From: Vicinamibacterales bacterium
Lineage (GTDB): Bacteria; Acidobacteriota; Vicinamibacteria; Vicinamibacterales; 2-12-FULL-66-21
Direction: 5' to 3'
Length of the DNA stretch: 64,000 nt
Assembly: GCA_035699745.1 (NCBI GenBank)
Contig: DASSPH010000047.1
Coordinates: 103,497-167,496 of the forward strand
Shown here: positions 43,060-54,677 of the stretch, piece by piece
Position numbering within the stretch: the stretch's first letter is position 1
Layout of the letters: each line of letters starts with the position of its first letter
Translations under genes and position numbers: made by a program
The notes under the pieces: model-generated
Told to the model about the DNA's origin: nothing
What the model saw: the letters and a program-made list of their open reading frames with translations, nothing else
Database searches by the model: none

Positions 43060-43488
43060 TCAGACCGCTTCGTCGGTGACGTCCACCATGACCCGCCAGA
43101 CGGCGAGCCATCGCGCGGCTTCCCGCGTGAAGACCCACACGTCTCTGCCGGTGGAGCGGAAACGCTGCCCCTGCCGCTCGTAGATCATGCTGAAGAGGAC
43201 GCTCGCGACCGCGGTCCGGCCGATCACGTCGATATGGGGCTCGTCCAGGTCGAAGGCGTGAACCTTTGCGCTGGCGCAGAAGTCGGTGAAGCCGTCGATC
43301 ATCTGCTGGCGGCCCTGCAGGGAGCCGGCGAACCCGGGAAGCACCATCACGATGTCCGGGTGAAACAGCTCGGTGAGATCGCGCGGACGCCCTTCCAGCC
43401 ATGCGTCGTTGATCTGTCGCAGCAGCTGCGCCGCTTCTGCCCTGGCTGACTGGTACGACTGGCTCCCTGGTGGTGTCGGGTCCGGCAT
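43060..43488 (-). CDS. SnoaL/NTF2-like protein (DUF4440 type)
   Basis: The 142-aa cytosolic protein has the NTF2-like pattern: AAQLLRQINDAWLEGRPRDLTELFHPDIVMVLPG, GRQQMIDGFTDFCASAKVHAFDLDEP, and closing strands TGRDVWVFTREAARWLAVW. It is probably a small-molecule-binding or isomerase-like protein; DUF4440 members are widespread and mostly uncharacterised. The start follows GAGGTGG. It stands alone, with about 160 bp of non-coding sequence on each side. Confidence 0.8.
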   Translation of the reverse strand: MPDPTPPGSQSYQSARAEAAQLLRQINDAWLEGRPRDLTELFHPDIVMVLPGFAGSLQGRQQMIDGFTDFCASAKVHAFDLDEPHIDVIGRTAVASVLFSMIYERQGQRFRSTGRDVWVFTREAARWLAVWRVMVDVTDEAV

Positions 43489-43657
43489 CGCCCACCTCGC
43501 GTGAATACTGCCTCGATGGTAGCGCGGCGCGCGCCCTCACTCGCCGAATTGGCGGAGATGATGATCGACTATCAGCCTCCGGGCTGAATGCGCAGAATCG
43601 CGAACGATAAACGTCGCAGACGACATCGCTCTCATGATGTTCCGCTCTGTGCGCTGC

Positions 43658-44518
43658 TCAGCGCTGTCCGGAAACCAGGACGACTTCTGCGGGAAGCTCG
43701 CAGCCGTCGGCGCTGAAGTACCGGGCAGCGTTCTTGCGCACATCCTCTTTGAAGCGCAACAACTCATCCCCCGGCATCCGGCGCAGCTTGTCGCGCAGGC
43801 TGTCCGACATCTCGGTGCGAATCTCGAAAAACTGATCGAACGTCAGCGGCGCTTCGATGCGGAATGGGTACGAGCACTCGCGGACATCCTGCGCGCCGGC
43901 CTCGATCAGGATGGCCTTCAGCTTCCCTGGCGCCGCGAAGCGAAACGCGCCCGGTGCATCCGGGGCGCCGGGTGGTCCCGGGACGTAGCGGTTCAGAACG
44001 TCGGTCAACACGTGATGGTACGGATTCGCCGCGTACGGGCCCCAGACGCAGTAGGCGACGCGGCCGCCCGGTTTCAGCACACGCAGGGCTTCGCGCACTC
44101 CGGCGAGCGGGTTGCTGAAGAACATGATCCCGAAGCAGCAGATCACGGCGTCGAAGAAACTCATCTCGAACGGCAACTGTTCGCCGCGGCATTGCTGGAA
44201 TCGCACGTTGGCGACGCCCCGCCGGGCAGCCGCGCGCCGCCCGCTCTCGACCATTTCGGGAACGAGATCGGTGGACCACACCGTCGCATTCGGGCCGAGT
44301 TCCTCGGCGAGGTCGAGCGATGCCTCGCCCGGCCCTGCCGCAACCTCGAGCACGTCGTAACGAATTGAAGGCGGAGCCTCCGGAATCGCCGCTTCGCGAT
44401 TCAACCGGGCCATGACGCTGCCGGCAAGCATTCGCCGCGCCTCGCGGTGCTTGTCCCACGCCTGCGCCGACTCACGCCAATTGGACAGCACCCGGCTGCT
44501 GTCGTCGCTGGAGGTCAT
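43658..44518 (-). CDS. Class I SAM-dependent methyltransferase
   Basis: The 286-aa protein has a Methyltransf_11-type Rossmann fold: motif I YDVLEVAAGPGEASLDLAEE at about 54-73, acidic loop STDLVPEMVESGRRAA, motif II FDAVICCFGIMFFSN and motif III LKPGGRVAYCVWGP. The C-terminal part is helical and resembles UbiE/arsenite-type enzymes. The substrate is unknown and the local context gives no pathway. It starts 111 bp downstream of the metalloprotease stop on the same strand. Confidence 0.88.
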   Translation of the reverse strand: MTSSDDSSRVLSNWRESAQAWDKHREARRMLAGSVMARLNREAAIPEAPPSIRYDVLEVAAGPGEASLDLAEELGPNATVWSTDLVPEMVESGRRAAARRGVANVRFQQCRGEQLPFEMSFFDAVICCFGIMFFSNPLAGVREALRVLKPGGRVAYCVWGPYAANPYHHVLTDVLNRYVPGPPGAPDAPGAFRFAAPGKLKAILIEAGAQDVRECSYPFRIEAPLTFDQFFEIRTEMSDSLRDKLRRMPGDELLRFKEDVRKNAARYFSADGCELPAEVVLVSGQR

Positions 44519-44629
44519 TGGATCTTCAGCCCCTCATCAGGCGGCTGCGTCGCGGTCGTCTGCCGGATGTCTGTCGTCGACCGACGACGCACACGGAGCT
44601 GTCGATCAGCGCCACGGGTCGCGTCTGGT

Positions 44630-47191
<2,562 letters not shown>

Positions 47192-47262
47192 CGACTGCGA
47201 GCTCCTTCTTGAGATCGACTAAGGGACGGAGGTCGGCATTATACCGGGTGGCGTCGGCAAGG

Positions 47263-50200
47263 TCAGCGATCGGTACTTCTCCGGAGAAAGGCCACCAGAT
47301 CCACCACCTCGCTATCCCCGAGCGCATCGAACAGTCCCGGCGGCATCATCGAGACCGCGGTCGCCTCCCGGGACTGCACTTCGGACTTGCTGACCACCAC
47401 TTGATCCCGGCCGGCAACCCGCAACGTGATTTGCCGGTCAGTCTCCGACGTGACAGTCCCCGTGTAGGTGCGGCCGTCACGCGTCCTGACCACCACCATC
47501 TTGTAGGCGTCCGACACTTCTGCGTTCGGCTCCAGCACGTTGAGCAGCAGGTAGTTCAGATTCGTCCGGTTCGACCCGGTGAGATCGGGACCGACCGTGC
47601 CGCCGTCGCCGAACATCTTGTGACACGGTGCACAAATCCGCTGGAACACGCCGCGGCCGTTCTGGAGGTTGGCGCGGCTCATTGCCGTTTCGTTGAGGAG
47701 ACCCCGGTATCTCGCGTACGACCGTTCCTCGGCGCTGCGCTCGATGGGCCCGTAGACCTCCGTGAAGGCTGGCCCCACTACCCTGACCAGCTGACGGGCG
47801 ACGTGTACCGGGACATCGGTGGTCGGCACCTGCTTCTTCGCCATCGCCTCGGTCAGGATTTGACCATATCGTTGACGCGACGACAGCGTCTGCACGACCT
47901 CCGGTCGTTCGCCAGCGCTGAATGACGCGTATCGCTCGATCAGCAGCCTTCCCAGCGACTCGTCGTCGAACGCCGCGATCGCACGAATGGCGTCGAGGCG
48001 CAGGACCGGATCGTCCAACGCGGCCGGCAACGCCGGGACGAGCTGCGGCCGGCGCTGCGCCGTCAGAACCTGCAGCGCGCGCCTGCGCTCGTCGGGCGCA
48101 GCGTTCTTACGCTGGATCGCGGCGAGGTGGCGGAGCGCCGACGCCGTATCGCCGAAGTGATCGGCGATCTGCTGGGCCACTCGGGCGATCGTCGCATCCG
48201 ATCGCCTCAAACGCGGATAGAGCGCTGCCCATGATGCCGACGCCGTCAGATCGACGCGGCCTTCGAGCCCGTCCCGCATGCCCTGCAGCAGGCTGATCCG
48301 AGTTGGCGGCGCATTCCCGATGGCCGCGACCAGCGCATCGAGCGCGCTCGCGTCGACAGCTCGCCTGGCAATGAACTGCGCGAGGAGCGGGATTCGACTC
48401 GATGACGCGTAATCCAGCGCAACCTCCGGGTTCGCCGCGACGAGCGGCTCCACGCCGAGCCACGTCATTTTCGGCAGGTTGTGATCGCCGGCGTCCTCCG
48501 CGTGCATCATGAGTTCGGACGCGATCGGCCAGCGGTGTTGGGAGTCGAGGCGCTGAAGCGCCGCGGCCAGATACAGGCGCACCACCGGCGAACGGTCGTT
48601 GCGTGCCATCAGCCGGAACTTCTCGACGGCGGCAGCGGGCGGCGAGCGATCCTCGCAGAGCAGCTGAATCGCCCAGGCCCGAACGTACTCCTCGGGATGT
48701 TGCAGCAGCTGCGTGAGCGTCTCGGGGGTCCAACCGCCGGAGACGTGAAGCGACCACATGGCGCGCAGTCGGATATCCGTGCTGGCGCTCGACGCGAACA
48801 GGTCCCGGAGCTGCGCGTGCGTGTCGGATTTCAGCAGGCCTTTCGCCGCTCGATTCTGGAGAATGACGCGCGCGCGCCGAGCATGCCAGTCGCTGCTGCT
48901 GGTTTGCAGTGCGACGAGCTGGCGATCGGCCATCTGCCGCAGGTCCGAATAGCGGCCTTCCCATGCCCTGGCCAGTGAGGTCGTGGGCGCGATCCGGTAG
49001 ATGCGCCCGGTGTTCTTGTGCAGCACGTCGTTGCCGCAGATGTCGCCATCATGCCAGTCGAGCACGTAGAGCGCGCCCTCCGGACCGATCTCGAGGCTGA
49101 AGCCGATCCACTGCGCGCTGTTCGCCATCAGGAAGTCGTGACCATGCCGCGCCGTAAAGCCGGAACCCTTGCGCTCGAGGACGTCAGACAGCACGGCGTG
49201 TTCGTGCATGTTGGCCATGAAGATCCGCCCGCGCTGGGACTCGGGAAACGCGTCCGACTGATACACGCGCGCTCCGCCGTGCGCGGACCGGTGGCGATGG
49301 TCGGCGATCGTCTTGATGTCGTCGTAGACGTAGGGATTGAAATGCTGGCCTCCCTGCCGGTGGAAGATGCCGCCGGGAATGACGTGCCAGAGGTGCGGAA
49401 TCACGCACGCGGTGATGAAGAGCTGACCTTTGGCATCGTAGTCGACGCCCCACGGGTTGCTGAACCCGTGGGCCACGACCTCGAACCGGTCTTTCGTCGG
49501 ATGATACCGCCACACTCCGCCGTCCATCTCGATGCCCTCGCCGGACAGGAGATCGGCGGGAAAGCGTTCGTTGGCTTTGTAGATGCGCCCCTTGCCCTGC
49601 GGCTTCCTGATCTTCGACGGCGTGGCGAAACCCTGCAGCCCGTAGAGCCATCCGTCCGGACCCCATTGCAGGCTGTTGATGGTTTCGTGACGATCGAGGA
49701 TGCCCCACCCGGTGAGGCGAACCTCGATATCGGCCATGTCGGCTCGATCGTCGTCATCGCGATCCGGCACGAACAACAGGTTCGGCGGCGCCCCGAGAAA
49801 CAGACCGTCGAAACCGACGGCGATGGCGGCGGGAAACGGAATCCCTTCGAGAAACACCTTGCGGCTGTCGGCCACGCCGTCGCGATCCGTGTCCTCGAGG
49901 ATCAGGATGCGGCTGTCGCCGGCATTCGAGAATCCCTGCGCCCGTGTTTCATAGTCCCGGTTCTCCGCTATCCACAGGCGGCCGCGATCGTCCCAGCAGA
50001 ATGCCATCGGTTGGGTCAGCATCGGTTCGGCGGCCCACGCGTGGACCTTGAAGCCGTCGATGGTCGTCATCTGCGCCGCGGCCTGCTCGGCCGTCAGAAA
50101 CGCCTCCTGCCTGCCTTGGGCGCGCGCGATGCTCCAGAGCGCGGAGGTCGAGTAGGTCGACCTGTTGCCGCTGTATTCGGTCCAGTCGTTCGTCAGCTCC

Positions 50201-51102
50201 ACATCGTTCAGGGTGCCGGTATAGATCACGAAACGATGGCGGATGACCTCCGTCTGTCCCTTGGCAATCGCCCAGTCGCCGGTGCGCGCTCGCGCGGACC
50301 CCACGCCGAACTGCTCATCCACACGCCACGCCTGTGGATAGCCGCCATTGTCCGGATAGTCGAAGATCGCCACGTGGGCCAGGTCGCGACGGCCCTCGAC
50401 CCGCAGACCGACGTCGATCCACATCGCGCGCTGGCCTTCCGCGCGTTGGTCGCGTTGCCGCGCGGCGTTGACCACTTCGCCCGCCATGCCCTGCCGCCAT
50501 GGCATCCGGAGAAACAGCCCTCCATAGTCGTACTTGCCGATGGTGACGTCGGTGTGTGCCGTGCCTCGCCAGACCAGATCGAGTTCGAAGCGGCCGTCGC
50601 GTTCGCGCATCGACCAGCGCTGTGTCTCCGTGAGCATGCCGGTGCCGTCTGCATCGAGCAGGTCGTAGACGGTCTCCCAACGCACTTCGTCACCACTCGC
50701 CACGACTATCGCGGCCGACGCGCGCCGCCAGTGGTCACCTGTCGGGTTGTGGAAGTAGTCACGGCCGTTCAACCGGGTAAATCCCCAATACAGGCCGGTT
50801 TGATGTTTGTGGTGTCCGGGACTGTCCTCGGTCAGCACGCCCTGACCGTCGGGCGCCATGATGGGGTGCAGGTAAGGCCGAAAATCCGGTCTGGCATTCT
50901 GCGTGACAATCGGGGACCTGTTCCCAGCCCGATAGACGGAGATCGTACCCGCCGCTTCGTCCTGCTGGACGAGGAGGCCTTTCGCCGGAGCCGGCGCTGC
51001 GGATCCGTCGCTCCTCGACACCTGCACCGGAGCACACCGGAGGCCCAGGGCGGCCATGGCCGCGACAAGCACGAGCGCCAGCGATGTCTTCAAGTCGCGC
51101 AT
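47263..51102 (-). CDS. DUF6807 - PVC propeller - HEAT - cytochrome c fusion protein, 1279 aa
   Basis: After a signal peptide (MRDLKTSLALVLVAAMAALG), residues about 30-320 form a DUF6807 domain (RPYLHPIMAPDG, HHKHQTGLYWGFTRLNG). Residues about 350-770 are a PVC-type/sorbosone-dehydrogenase-like beta-propeller (FKVHAWAAEPMLTQPM, RLWIAENRDYE, DTDRDGVADSRKVFLEGIPF). HEAT-like repeats cover about 810-1120. A heme c domain holds C1157-APC-H1161, with Met1252 or Met1253 as possible axial ligand. It is probably a periplasmic quinoprotein-like or heme-linked carbohydrate oxidoreductase; PQQ binding is not shown. The start at 51102 is supported by AGGAGG. The upstream open frame is a shadow. It is preceded by a DUF4256 gene (13-bp gap). 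Confidence 0.85.
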   Translation of the reverse strand: MRDLKTSLALVLVAAMAALGLRCAPVQVSRSDGSAAPAPAKGLLVQQDEAAGTISVYRAGNRSPIVTQNARPDFRPYLHPIMAPDGQGVLTEDSPGHHKHQTGLYWGFTRLNGRDYFHNPTGDHWRRASAAIVVASGDEVRWETVYDLLDADGTGMLTETQRWSMRERDGRFELDLVWRGTAHTDVTIGKYDYGGLFLRMPWRQGMAGEVVNAARQRDQRAEGQRAMWIDVGLRVEGRRDLAHVAIFDYPDNGGYPQAWRVDEQFGVGSARARTGDWAIAKGQTEVIRHRFVIYTGTLNDVELTNDWTEYSGNRSTYSTSALWSIARAQGRQEAFLTAEQAAAQMTTIDGFKVHAWAAEPMLTQPMAFCWDDRGRLWIAENRDYETRAQGFSNAGDSRILILEDTDRDGVADSRKVFLEGIPFPAAIAVGFDGLFLGAPPNLLFVPDRDDDDRADMADIEVRLTGWGILDRHETINSLQWGPDGWLYGLQGFATPSKIRKPQGKGRIYKANERFPADLLSGEGIEMDGGVWRYHPTKDRFEVVAHGFSNPWGVDYDAKGQLFITACVIPHLWHVIPGGIFHRQGGQHFNPYVYDDIKTIADHRHRSAHGGARVYQSDAFPESQRGRIFMANMHEHAVLSDVLERKGSGFTARHGHDFLMANSAQWIGFSLEIGPEGALYVLDWHDGDICGNDVLHKNTGRIYRIAPTTSLARAWEGRYSDLRQMADRQLVALQTSSSDWHARRARVILQNRAAKGLLKSDTHAQLRDLFASSASTDIRLRAMWSLHVSGGWTPETLTQLLQHPEEYVRAWAIQLLCEDRSPPAAAVEKFRLMARNDRSPVVRLYLAAALQRLDSQHRWPIASELMMHAEDAGDHNLPKMTWLGVEPLVAANPEVALDYASSSRIPLLAQFIARRAVDASALDALVAAIGNAPPTRISLLQGMRDGLEGRVDLTASASWAALYPRLRRSDATIARVAQQIADHFGDTASALRHLAAIQRKNAAPDERRRALQVLTAQRRPQLVPALPAALDDPVLRLDAIRAIAAFDDESLGRLLIERYASFSAGERPEVVQTLSSRQRYGQILTEAMAKKQVPTTDVPVHVARQLVRVVGPAFTEVYGPIERSAEERSYARYRGLLNETAMSRANLQNGRGVFQRICAPCHKMFGDGGTVGPDLTGSNRTNLNYLLLNVLEPNAEVSDAYKMVVVRTRDGRTYTGTVTSETDRQITLRVAGRDQVVVSKSEVQSREATAVSMMPPGLFDALGDSEVVDLVAFLRRSTDR

Positions 51103-51115
51103 GACGAGGAACCTC

Positions 51116-51697
51116 CTAGACTCGCAGCGAGCAGCGGAACCCGCGGGCGGCGTAATAGGAGTCGGCGCCGTTGTGATACACGAACACGGTGTCGTAGCGG
51201 CGGTCGCAGAACAACCCGCCGCCGAGATTGCGAATCTTCTCGGGCGTCTGCACCCAGCTGGACGTCGTCGTGTCGAACTCGCCAAGCTCCTGAAGGCGCC
51301 GGTACTCGTCGACGGTCAGCAGCGTCGCCCCCATGGCGCCGGCCATCGTCACCGCGTCGCTCTTCGGCTTGTGCTCCTTGCGCGCGACGAGCGCACGGCG
51401 GTCGTAACAGACGCTGCGCCGTCCTTTCGGACTCTGCGCGGAACAGTCCATGAAGATGAACTCGCCCGTCGTCCTGTCGATCCCGACGACATCCGGTTCG
51501 CCGCCGGACTGTTCCATGGCGTCGAGCGACTGGAGTCCGGCGGCGTTCGATTCCAGCCTCGCCCGCACCGCGGACCATTCGAGATCTGCGTGACGCTGCA
51601 TGTGCGCGGCAAACCGCGCCTCGAGGATCTGCAGGAGGCGATCGCGCTCCTTGCCGGTGAGCTCTTTGACCTTGGGCGCACTCGACGACGGGCTCAT
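51116..51697 (-). CDS. DUF4256 family protein
   Basis: A 193-aa cytosolic protein with the DUF4256 pattern: LLQILEARFAAHMQRHADLEWSAV, GGEPDVVGIDRTTGEFIFMDCSA, RRSVCYDRRALVARKEHKPKSDA, MGATLLTVDEYRRLQELGEFD and GLFCDRRYDTVFVYHNGADSYYA. The function is unknown; the family is widespread as a single gene. ATG 51697 gives the usual N-terminus; a longer frame upstream is not conserved-looking. It ends 13 bp before the large fusion gene, so cotranscription is possible although a functional link is not obvious. Confidence 0.88.
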   Translation of the reverse strand: MSPSSSAPKVKELTGKERDRLLQILEARFAAHMQRHADLEWSAVRARLESNAAGLQSLDAMEQSGGEPDVVGIDRTTGEFIFMDCSAQSPKGRRSVCYDRRALVARKEHKPKSDAVTMAGAMGATLLTVDEYRRLQELGEFDTTTSSWVQTPEKIRNLGGGLFCDRRYDTVFVYHNGADSYYAARGFRCSLRV

Positions 51698-52134
51698 GGA
51701 CGACTCACCTGCCAGCCGTCGCTTGCGCGATCGTCGACTGCGCCGACACCCAGTGCCCGGCGCCACCCCATCCGGCGTATACATCCCGCGTGTACATCGC
51801 GGTTGGCCGCAGAGGTCGTGCGCCTCGTGCGAATCGCCGTTTCGCCGAGAACGTGTTCCGGACCGATTGCCGGGGCAACGATCAGCATGCACGTGACTCG
51901 CATTTACCCTCCCGGACACGCATGGTCAGCCTGGCTCCTGCCGACGGACGCATGGGCGTGAAACGCGGCACGGGAGCACGGTAGCACAGCCGTCCGTTCG
52001 GCCGCCGGATCAGTCGCGCAGTTCGTCACGGGATGCCTGGCCGCGAGTCCGTGATCACACTCTCGTCGCGCATGCTCCTGCTCGTGCTCGCGCTGATGCT
52101 TGCGATCGGCAACCGTTTCCTGTACACAGAGGCG
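51698..52134. other. 437-bp divergent spacer without a supported gene
   Basis: Short frames on both strands have shadow-like Arg/Ala-rich composition. One frame continuous with the downstream gene (from 52033) includes a hydrophobic stretch, but the downstream ATG 52135 has its own signal peptide. The spacer presumably holds promoters for the DUF4256 and DUF4440 genes; no consensus box is convincing. Confidence 0.5.
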
Positions 52135-52620
52135 ATGAAAGCCAAGCTGCTGATGATGACCTTCGTGATGCTCGGGGCGCTCGTCGCCGCTGGAACGGCG
52201 ACTGAGGCGGCGCAGAGCAAGGCCGATGAGAAGGCGGTCACGGACACCCTGGAGTTGATGGCCAGGGCGACCATCGCCAAGGACGTGGCGACGCTGGAAA
52301 AGATATATGGCGACGAGGTCACCTATTCACACTCGAGCGCCGCGACGCAGACCAAGAGTCAGGTGCTTGCCGACATCAACGGGCCCAACGTCGCTGAGTT
52401 CATGAAGTTCAGCGAGACGACGATACGTCTCTACGGCAATGTCGCGGTGGTCAAGGGGATCGTCGACTTTCGCACTGGACCTCCCGGAGCACTGCTGGAC
52501 AACCATCTGAACATCCTGTGGGTGCTCGTGCGTCGTGCGCCTGGCCCGCACGGCTGGCAGATCGTTGCGCGTCAGCCGACGAGGATCGGGCCGTCGACAG
52601 GCACGCCCGTCAACAAGTAA
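52135..52620 (+). CDS. Secreted DUF4440/NTF2-like protein
   Basis: The 161-aa protein has a signal peptide (LLMMTFVMLGALVAAGTATEAAQ) and the DUF4440 pattern: VTDTLELMARATIAKDVATLEKIYGDEVTYSHSSA, KFSETTIRLYGNVAVVKGIVDF and a final strand WQIVARQPTRIG. It probably binds a small ligand in the periplasm. ATG 52135 follows AGAGG; ATG 52033 is an alternative that would add an extra hydrophobic segment. It converges with the VOC gene across 76 bp. Confidence 0.8.
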   Translation: MKAKLLMMTFVMLGALVAAGTATEAAQSKADEKAVTDTLELMARATIAKDVATLEKIYGDEVTYSHSSAATQTKSQVLADINGPNVAEFMKFSETTIRLYGNVAVVKGIVDFRTGPPGALLDNHLNILWVLVRRAPGPHGWQIVARQPTRIGPSTGTPVNK

Positions 52621-52696
52621 AGGAGCGTGGCCACCGTCGCCAGAAGTCTCATCTCGACCTTATAATCGCCGCGGCCGCCGGGGTGCAAAACGCTGC

Positions 52697-53137
52697 TTAC
52701 TGCTGCCGAGCGGCCGGGTCGGTGTAGTTCACCATCCAGTTGATCCCGAACCGGTCCGTCAGGCTGCCAAAGTAGTCCCCCCAGAACTGATCCGCGATCG
52801 GCATCGTGACGGTGCCGCCCTGCCCCAGCGCGTTGAAGACGCGGTCGGCTTCAGCCCGGCTGTCCGGGTGGAGCGAGATCGAAATGTTGTTCCCCGCGAC
52901 GTGCTGCGGGCCCATCCCCGGCATGGTGTCGCTCGCCATGATCATCTGGCCGTCCGGCAGGGCGAGGCCGACGTGCATCACCAGGTTCTTCTGCTCGGGC
53001 GTGAGCTGGAAACCCTCCTGCTGCGGCATCGCGCCGAACCGGTAGAACTCGGTCAGCTTTCCGCCGAGGACTCGTTCATAGAAGCGGAACGCCTCCTCTG
53101 TCTGGCCGACGAAATTCAGGTACGGATGGATCTTCAT
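52697..53137 (-). CDS. VOC family (PhnB-like) protein
   Basis: The 146-aa protein shows the PhnB/3-demethylubiquinone-type VOC pattern: HPYLNFVGQTEEAFRFYERVLGGKL, VMHVGLALPDGQMIMASDTMPGMG, DSRAEADRVFNALGQGGTVTMP and FWGDYFGSLTDRFGINWMVNY. It is a dimeric metal-binding fold; members include dioxygenases, isomerases and drug-binding proteins, so the reaction is open. CAGGAGG precedes ATG 53137, giving a firm start. It stands apart from the SAP-domain gene by 155 bp. Confidence 0.9.
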   Translation of the reverse strand: MKIHPYLNFVGQTEEAFRFYERVLGGKLTEFYRFGAMPQQEGFQLTPEQKNLVMHVGLALPDGQMIMASDTMPGMGPQHVAGNNISISLHPDSRAEADRVFNALGQGGTVTMPIADQFWGDYFGSLTDRFGINWMVNYTDPAARQQ

Positions 53138-53292
53138 GTTCGACCTCCTGGAGAGTAGGACCAGCGCGAACGAATGCGCGAGGATGCGGTCGTCCCGAAC
53201 GACGAACGTGTCGGTGCCGTCATGCGCGCATCATATGCGTCACAACCCGGGCTGCGCCATCGGTGGCTGCCGGATGTCTGCCGCTGGCGCGC

Positions 53293-53916
53293 TCAGCGCC
53301 GTGAGCGGGCGGCCCGCCACGCCGCATACGTCTTCGGGCAGTCCATCCGTTTCAGTGCGTGCCACGCACGGATCGCCGCCTCCCTGGTCGCGTTCCGCTC
53401 CCGGCGAAGGAAATCCGCCACGAAGTTGATGTAGCGGACGTGCGGCACACGCTCGTGCTCCGCGGCGGGCGCGCTCAAGCGGACGTACTCGCGCACGAGA
53501 TCGCGATACGTGATTCGGCGGCCGCGCGCGAGCTGCGCTTCGCGCCACCGGTTCAGACGATACCGGGCGCCGGAACGCCGCCGGTAGGCGGGCGACATCC
53601 TGGCCGCCTCCCGTTCGAGAAACGCCTTGGTGCGCGGTTCATTCGTATAGCGGACGACGGGCGCGTCGAGGTGCAGGCCGAGGTCGACGTCACGCGGGGC
53701 CGCCGCCGCGGCTGGCACGGCGGCGTCCGGCAGCCGTCGCGTACGGAGGAAATGACGAACGAGCCGTTCGAGCTGGTCCTTGCGGAGTCGGCTCCCCTCG
53801 ATGCCAAGAGTACGAGCGAATCGCTTCAGATCGGCGGCGTACCAGTAGCCGTTGTCGAATTCGGCGACTGTCATGGACGCCGACAGTTGGCTGCGTTCGT
53901 CCTGCTGCGTCACCAT
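53293..53916 (-). CDS. SAP-domain-like protein, 207 aa
   Basis: The N-terminal part (EFDNGYWYAADLKRFARTLGIEGSRLRKDQLERLVRHFL) matches the SAP/DUF6434-type helix-extended-loop-helix motif, which usually binds nucleic acid. A basic helical C-terminus follows (RYRLNRWREAQLARG, VADFLRRERNATREAAIRAWHALKR). No signal peptide. It is probably a small DNA- or RNA-associated protein of unknown role. The start is uncertain: GTG 53928, ATG 53916 and ATG 53874 are possible, the last matching the usual domain start. Confidence 0.75.
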   Translation of the reverse strand: MVTQQDERSQLSASMTVAEFDNGYWYAADLKRFARTLGIEGSRLRKDQLERLVRHFLRTRRLPDAAVPAAAAAPRDVDLGLHLDAPVVRYTNEPRTKAFLEREAARMSPAYRRRSGARYRLNRWREAQLARGRRITYRDLVREYVRLSAPAAEHERVPHVRYINFVADFLRRERNATREAAIRAWHALKRMDCPKTYAAWRAARSRR

Positions 53917-53992
53917 CGCCGAAGGCACGGTCGCGCCAACAACTCACATGTCATTTCGGTCCGGATCGAGAATGCCGCGGACACCCATCCTG

Positions 53993-54379
53993 CTACTCGT
54001 TCTTCTTCTCGCGGGTCCCGGTGATGTCGAACTCCTGCTTCTGCCCTCCGAATTCCGCGGAGCCCTTCCCCGAGAGCTTGTCGCCGTCAATGGTCAGCAC
54101 GTAGTCGATGGGGATTTCGTTGTCCATGAACTTCCGGACGACGGAGAACGTCAGCTTCCCATCCTTGAACTGCGGATTCTTGATCTTCTCGTCCTTCTGG
54201 TCAGGCCAGTTCATCGTCCCTTCGACCTTGTCCCCGCTTTTCGTGATCGTCAGGTCGGCCGTGCGGTTCTGGTCGCCGATCGTGTACTGGCACTTCCACG
54301 TGCCGACCGGATCCGCCGCCTGCGCACCCGCCATCCCGCACAACCCGAGTATCAGCGCCGCCGTGACGATCGTCTTCAT
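53993..54379 (-). CDS. Small secreted hypothetical protein, 128 aa
   Basis: A signal peptide (MKTIVTAALILGLCGMAGAQA) is followed by a lipocalin/avidin-like beta domain that opens with VGTWKCQY and has regular strands (RTADLTITKSGDKVEGTMNW, KLTFSVVRKFMDNEIPIDYVLTIDG, GSAEFGGQKQEFDITGTREK). It resembles other acidobacterial secreted GTWKC proteins; function unknown. GGAGG precedes ATG 54379, which fixes the start. It is the last of a minus-strand run that includes two micro-ORFs upstream. Confidence 0.75.
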   Translation of the reverse strand: MKTIVTAALILGLCGMAGAQAADPVGTWKCQYTIGDQNRTADLTITKSGDKVEGTMNWPDQKDEKIKNPQFKDGKLTFSVVRKFMDNEIPIDYVLTIDGDKLSGKGSAEFGGQKQEFDITGTREKKNE

Positions 54380-54418
54380 GTTGCCTCCAAGAAGTAATGG
54401 ACCGAAGGTGTCCGACGC

Positions 54419-54523
54419 TCAGCCCGCGAGCAGCAGGCCGGTTGCCGCGCACGACAGCAGCACGCCGATTGCGAGTGTCACTCGTGGCACGGTGCGATGC
54501 AAGCCTGGATGCTGTCGGTTCAT
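54419..54523 (-). CDS. 34-aa hydrophobic micro-ORF coupled to the 49-aa gene
   Basis: The ORF opens within TGATG, so its ATG overlaps the stop of the 49-aa gene by one base. The peptide has a basic N-terminus (NRQHPGLHRTVPR) and a single membrane-length hydrophobic stretch (VTLAIGVLLSCAATGLLLAG), like a small membrane peptide. It may be real and translationally coupled, or a chance ORF; conservation would decide. Confidence 0.4.
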   Translation of the reverse strand: MNRQHPGLHRTVPRVTLAIGVLLSCAATGLLLAG

Positions 54524-54672
54524 CAGGAACGTTTGAAGAACTGCACCGCTCGCTCGTGCTTTTCCGCGGCGGCTCTGGAGGTAAACGTGCCGAGATTCCG
54601 GCGGCGGCCCGTCTTCGGATCCTTCTTGCGCGAATAGAGGCGGTACTTGCCGGACGCGAGCTTGCGAATCAT
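54523..54672 (-). CDS. Conserved small basic protein, 49 aa
   Basis: The sequence starts MIRKLASGKYRLYSRKKDP, then GRRRNLGTFTSRAAAEKHERAVQFFK. It is highly basic at the front with a short helix (AAAEKHERAVQFF) at the back, a layout I recall from a widespread family of very small bacterial proteins of unknown function, perhaps nucleic-acid binding. ATG 54672 lies just 5 bp after the 117-aa membrane protein gene, so all three (117-, 49- and 34-aa) could be one transcript. Confidence 0.7.
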   Translation of the reverse strand: MIRKLASGKYRLYSRKKDPKTGRRRNLGTFTSRAAAEKHERAVQFFKRS

Positions 54673-54677
54673 CCTTA

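Noticed and set aside
52661..52666. TATAAT box
   Set aside because: Lies between convergent genes with nothing downstream on the plus strand that it could drive.
53136..53429. 97-aa plus-strand ORF over the VOC/SAP gap
   Set aside because: It overlaps the end of the SAP-like gene and has shadow composition without a ribosome binding site.
54419..54672. Toxin-antitoxin pair
   Set aside because: The 49-aa and 34-aa products do not resemble known toxins or antitoxins; coupling alone is not enough.
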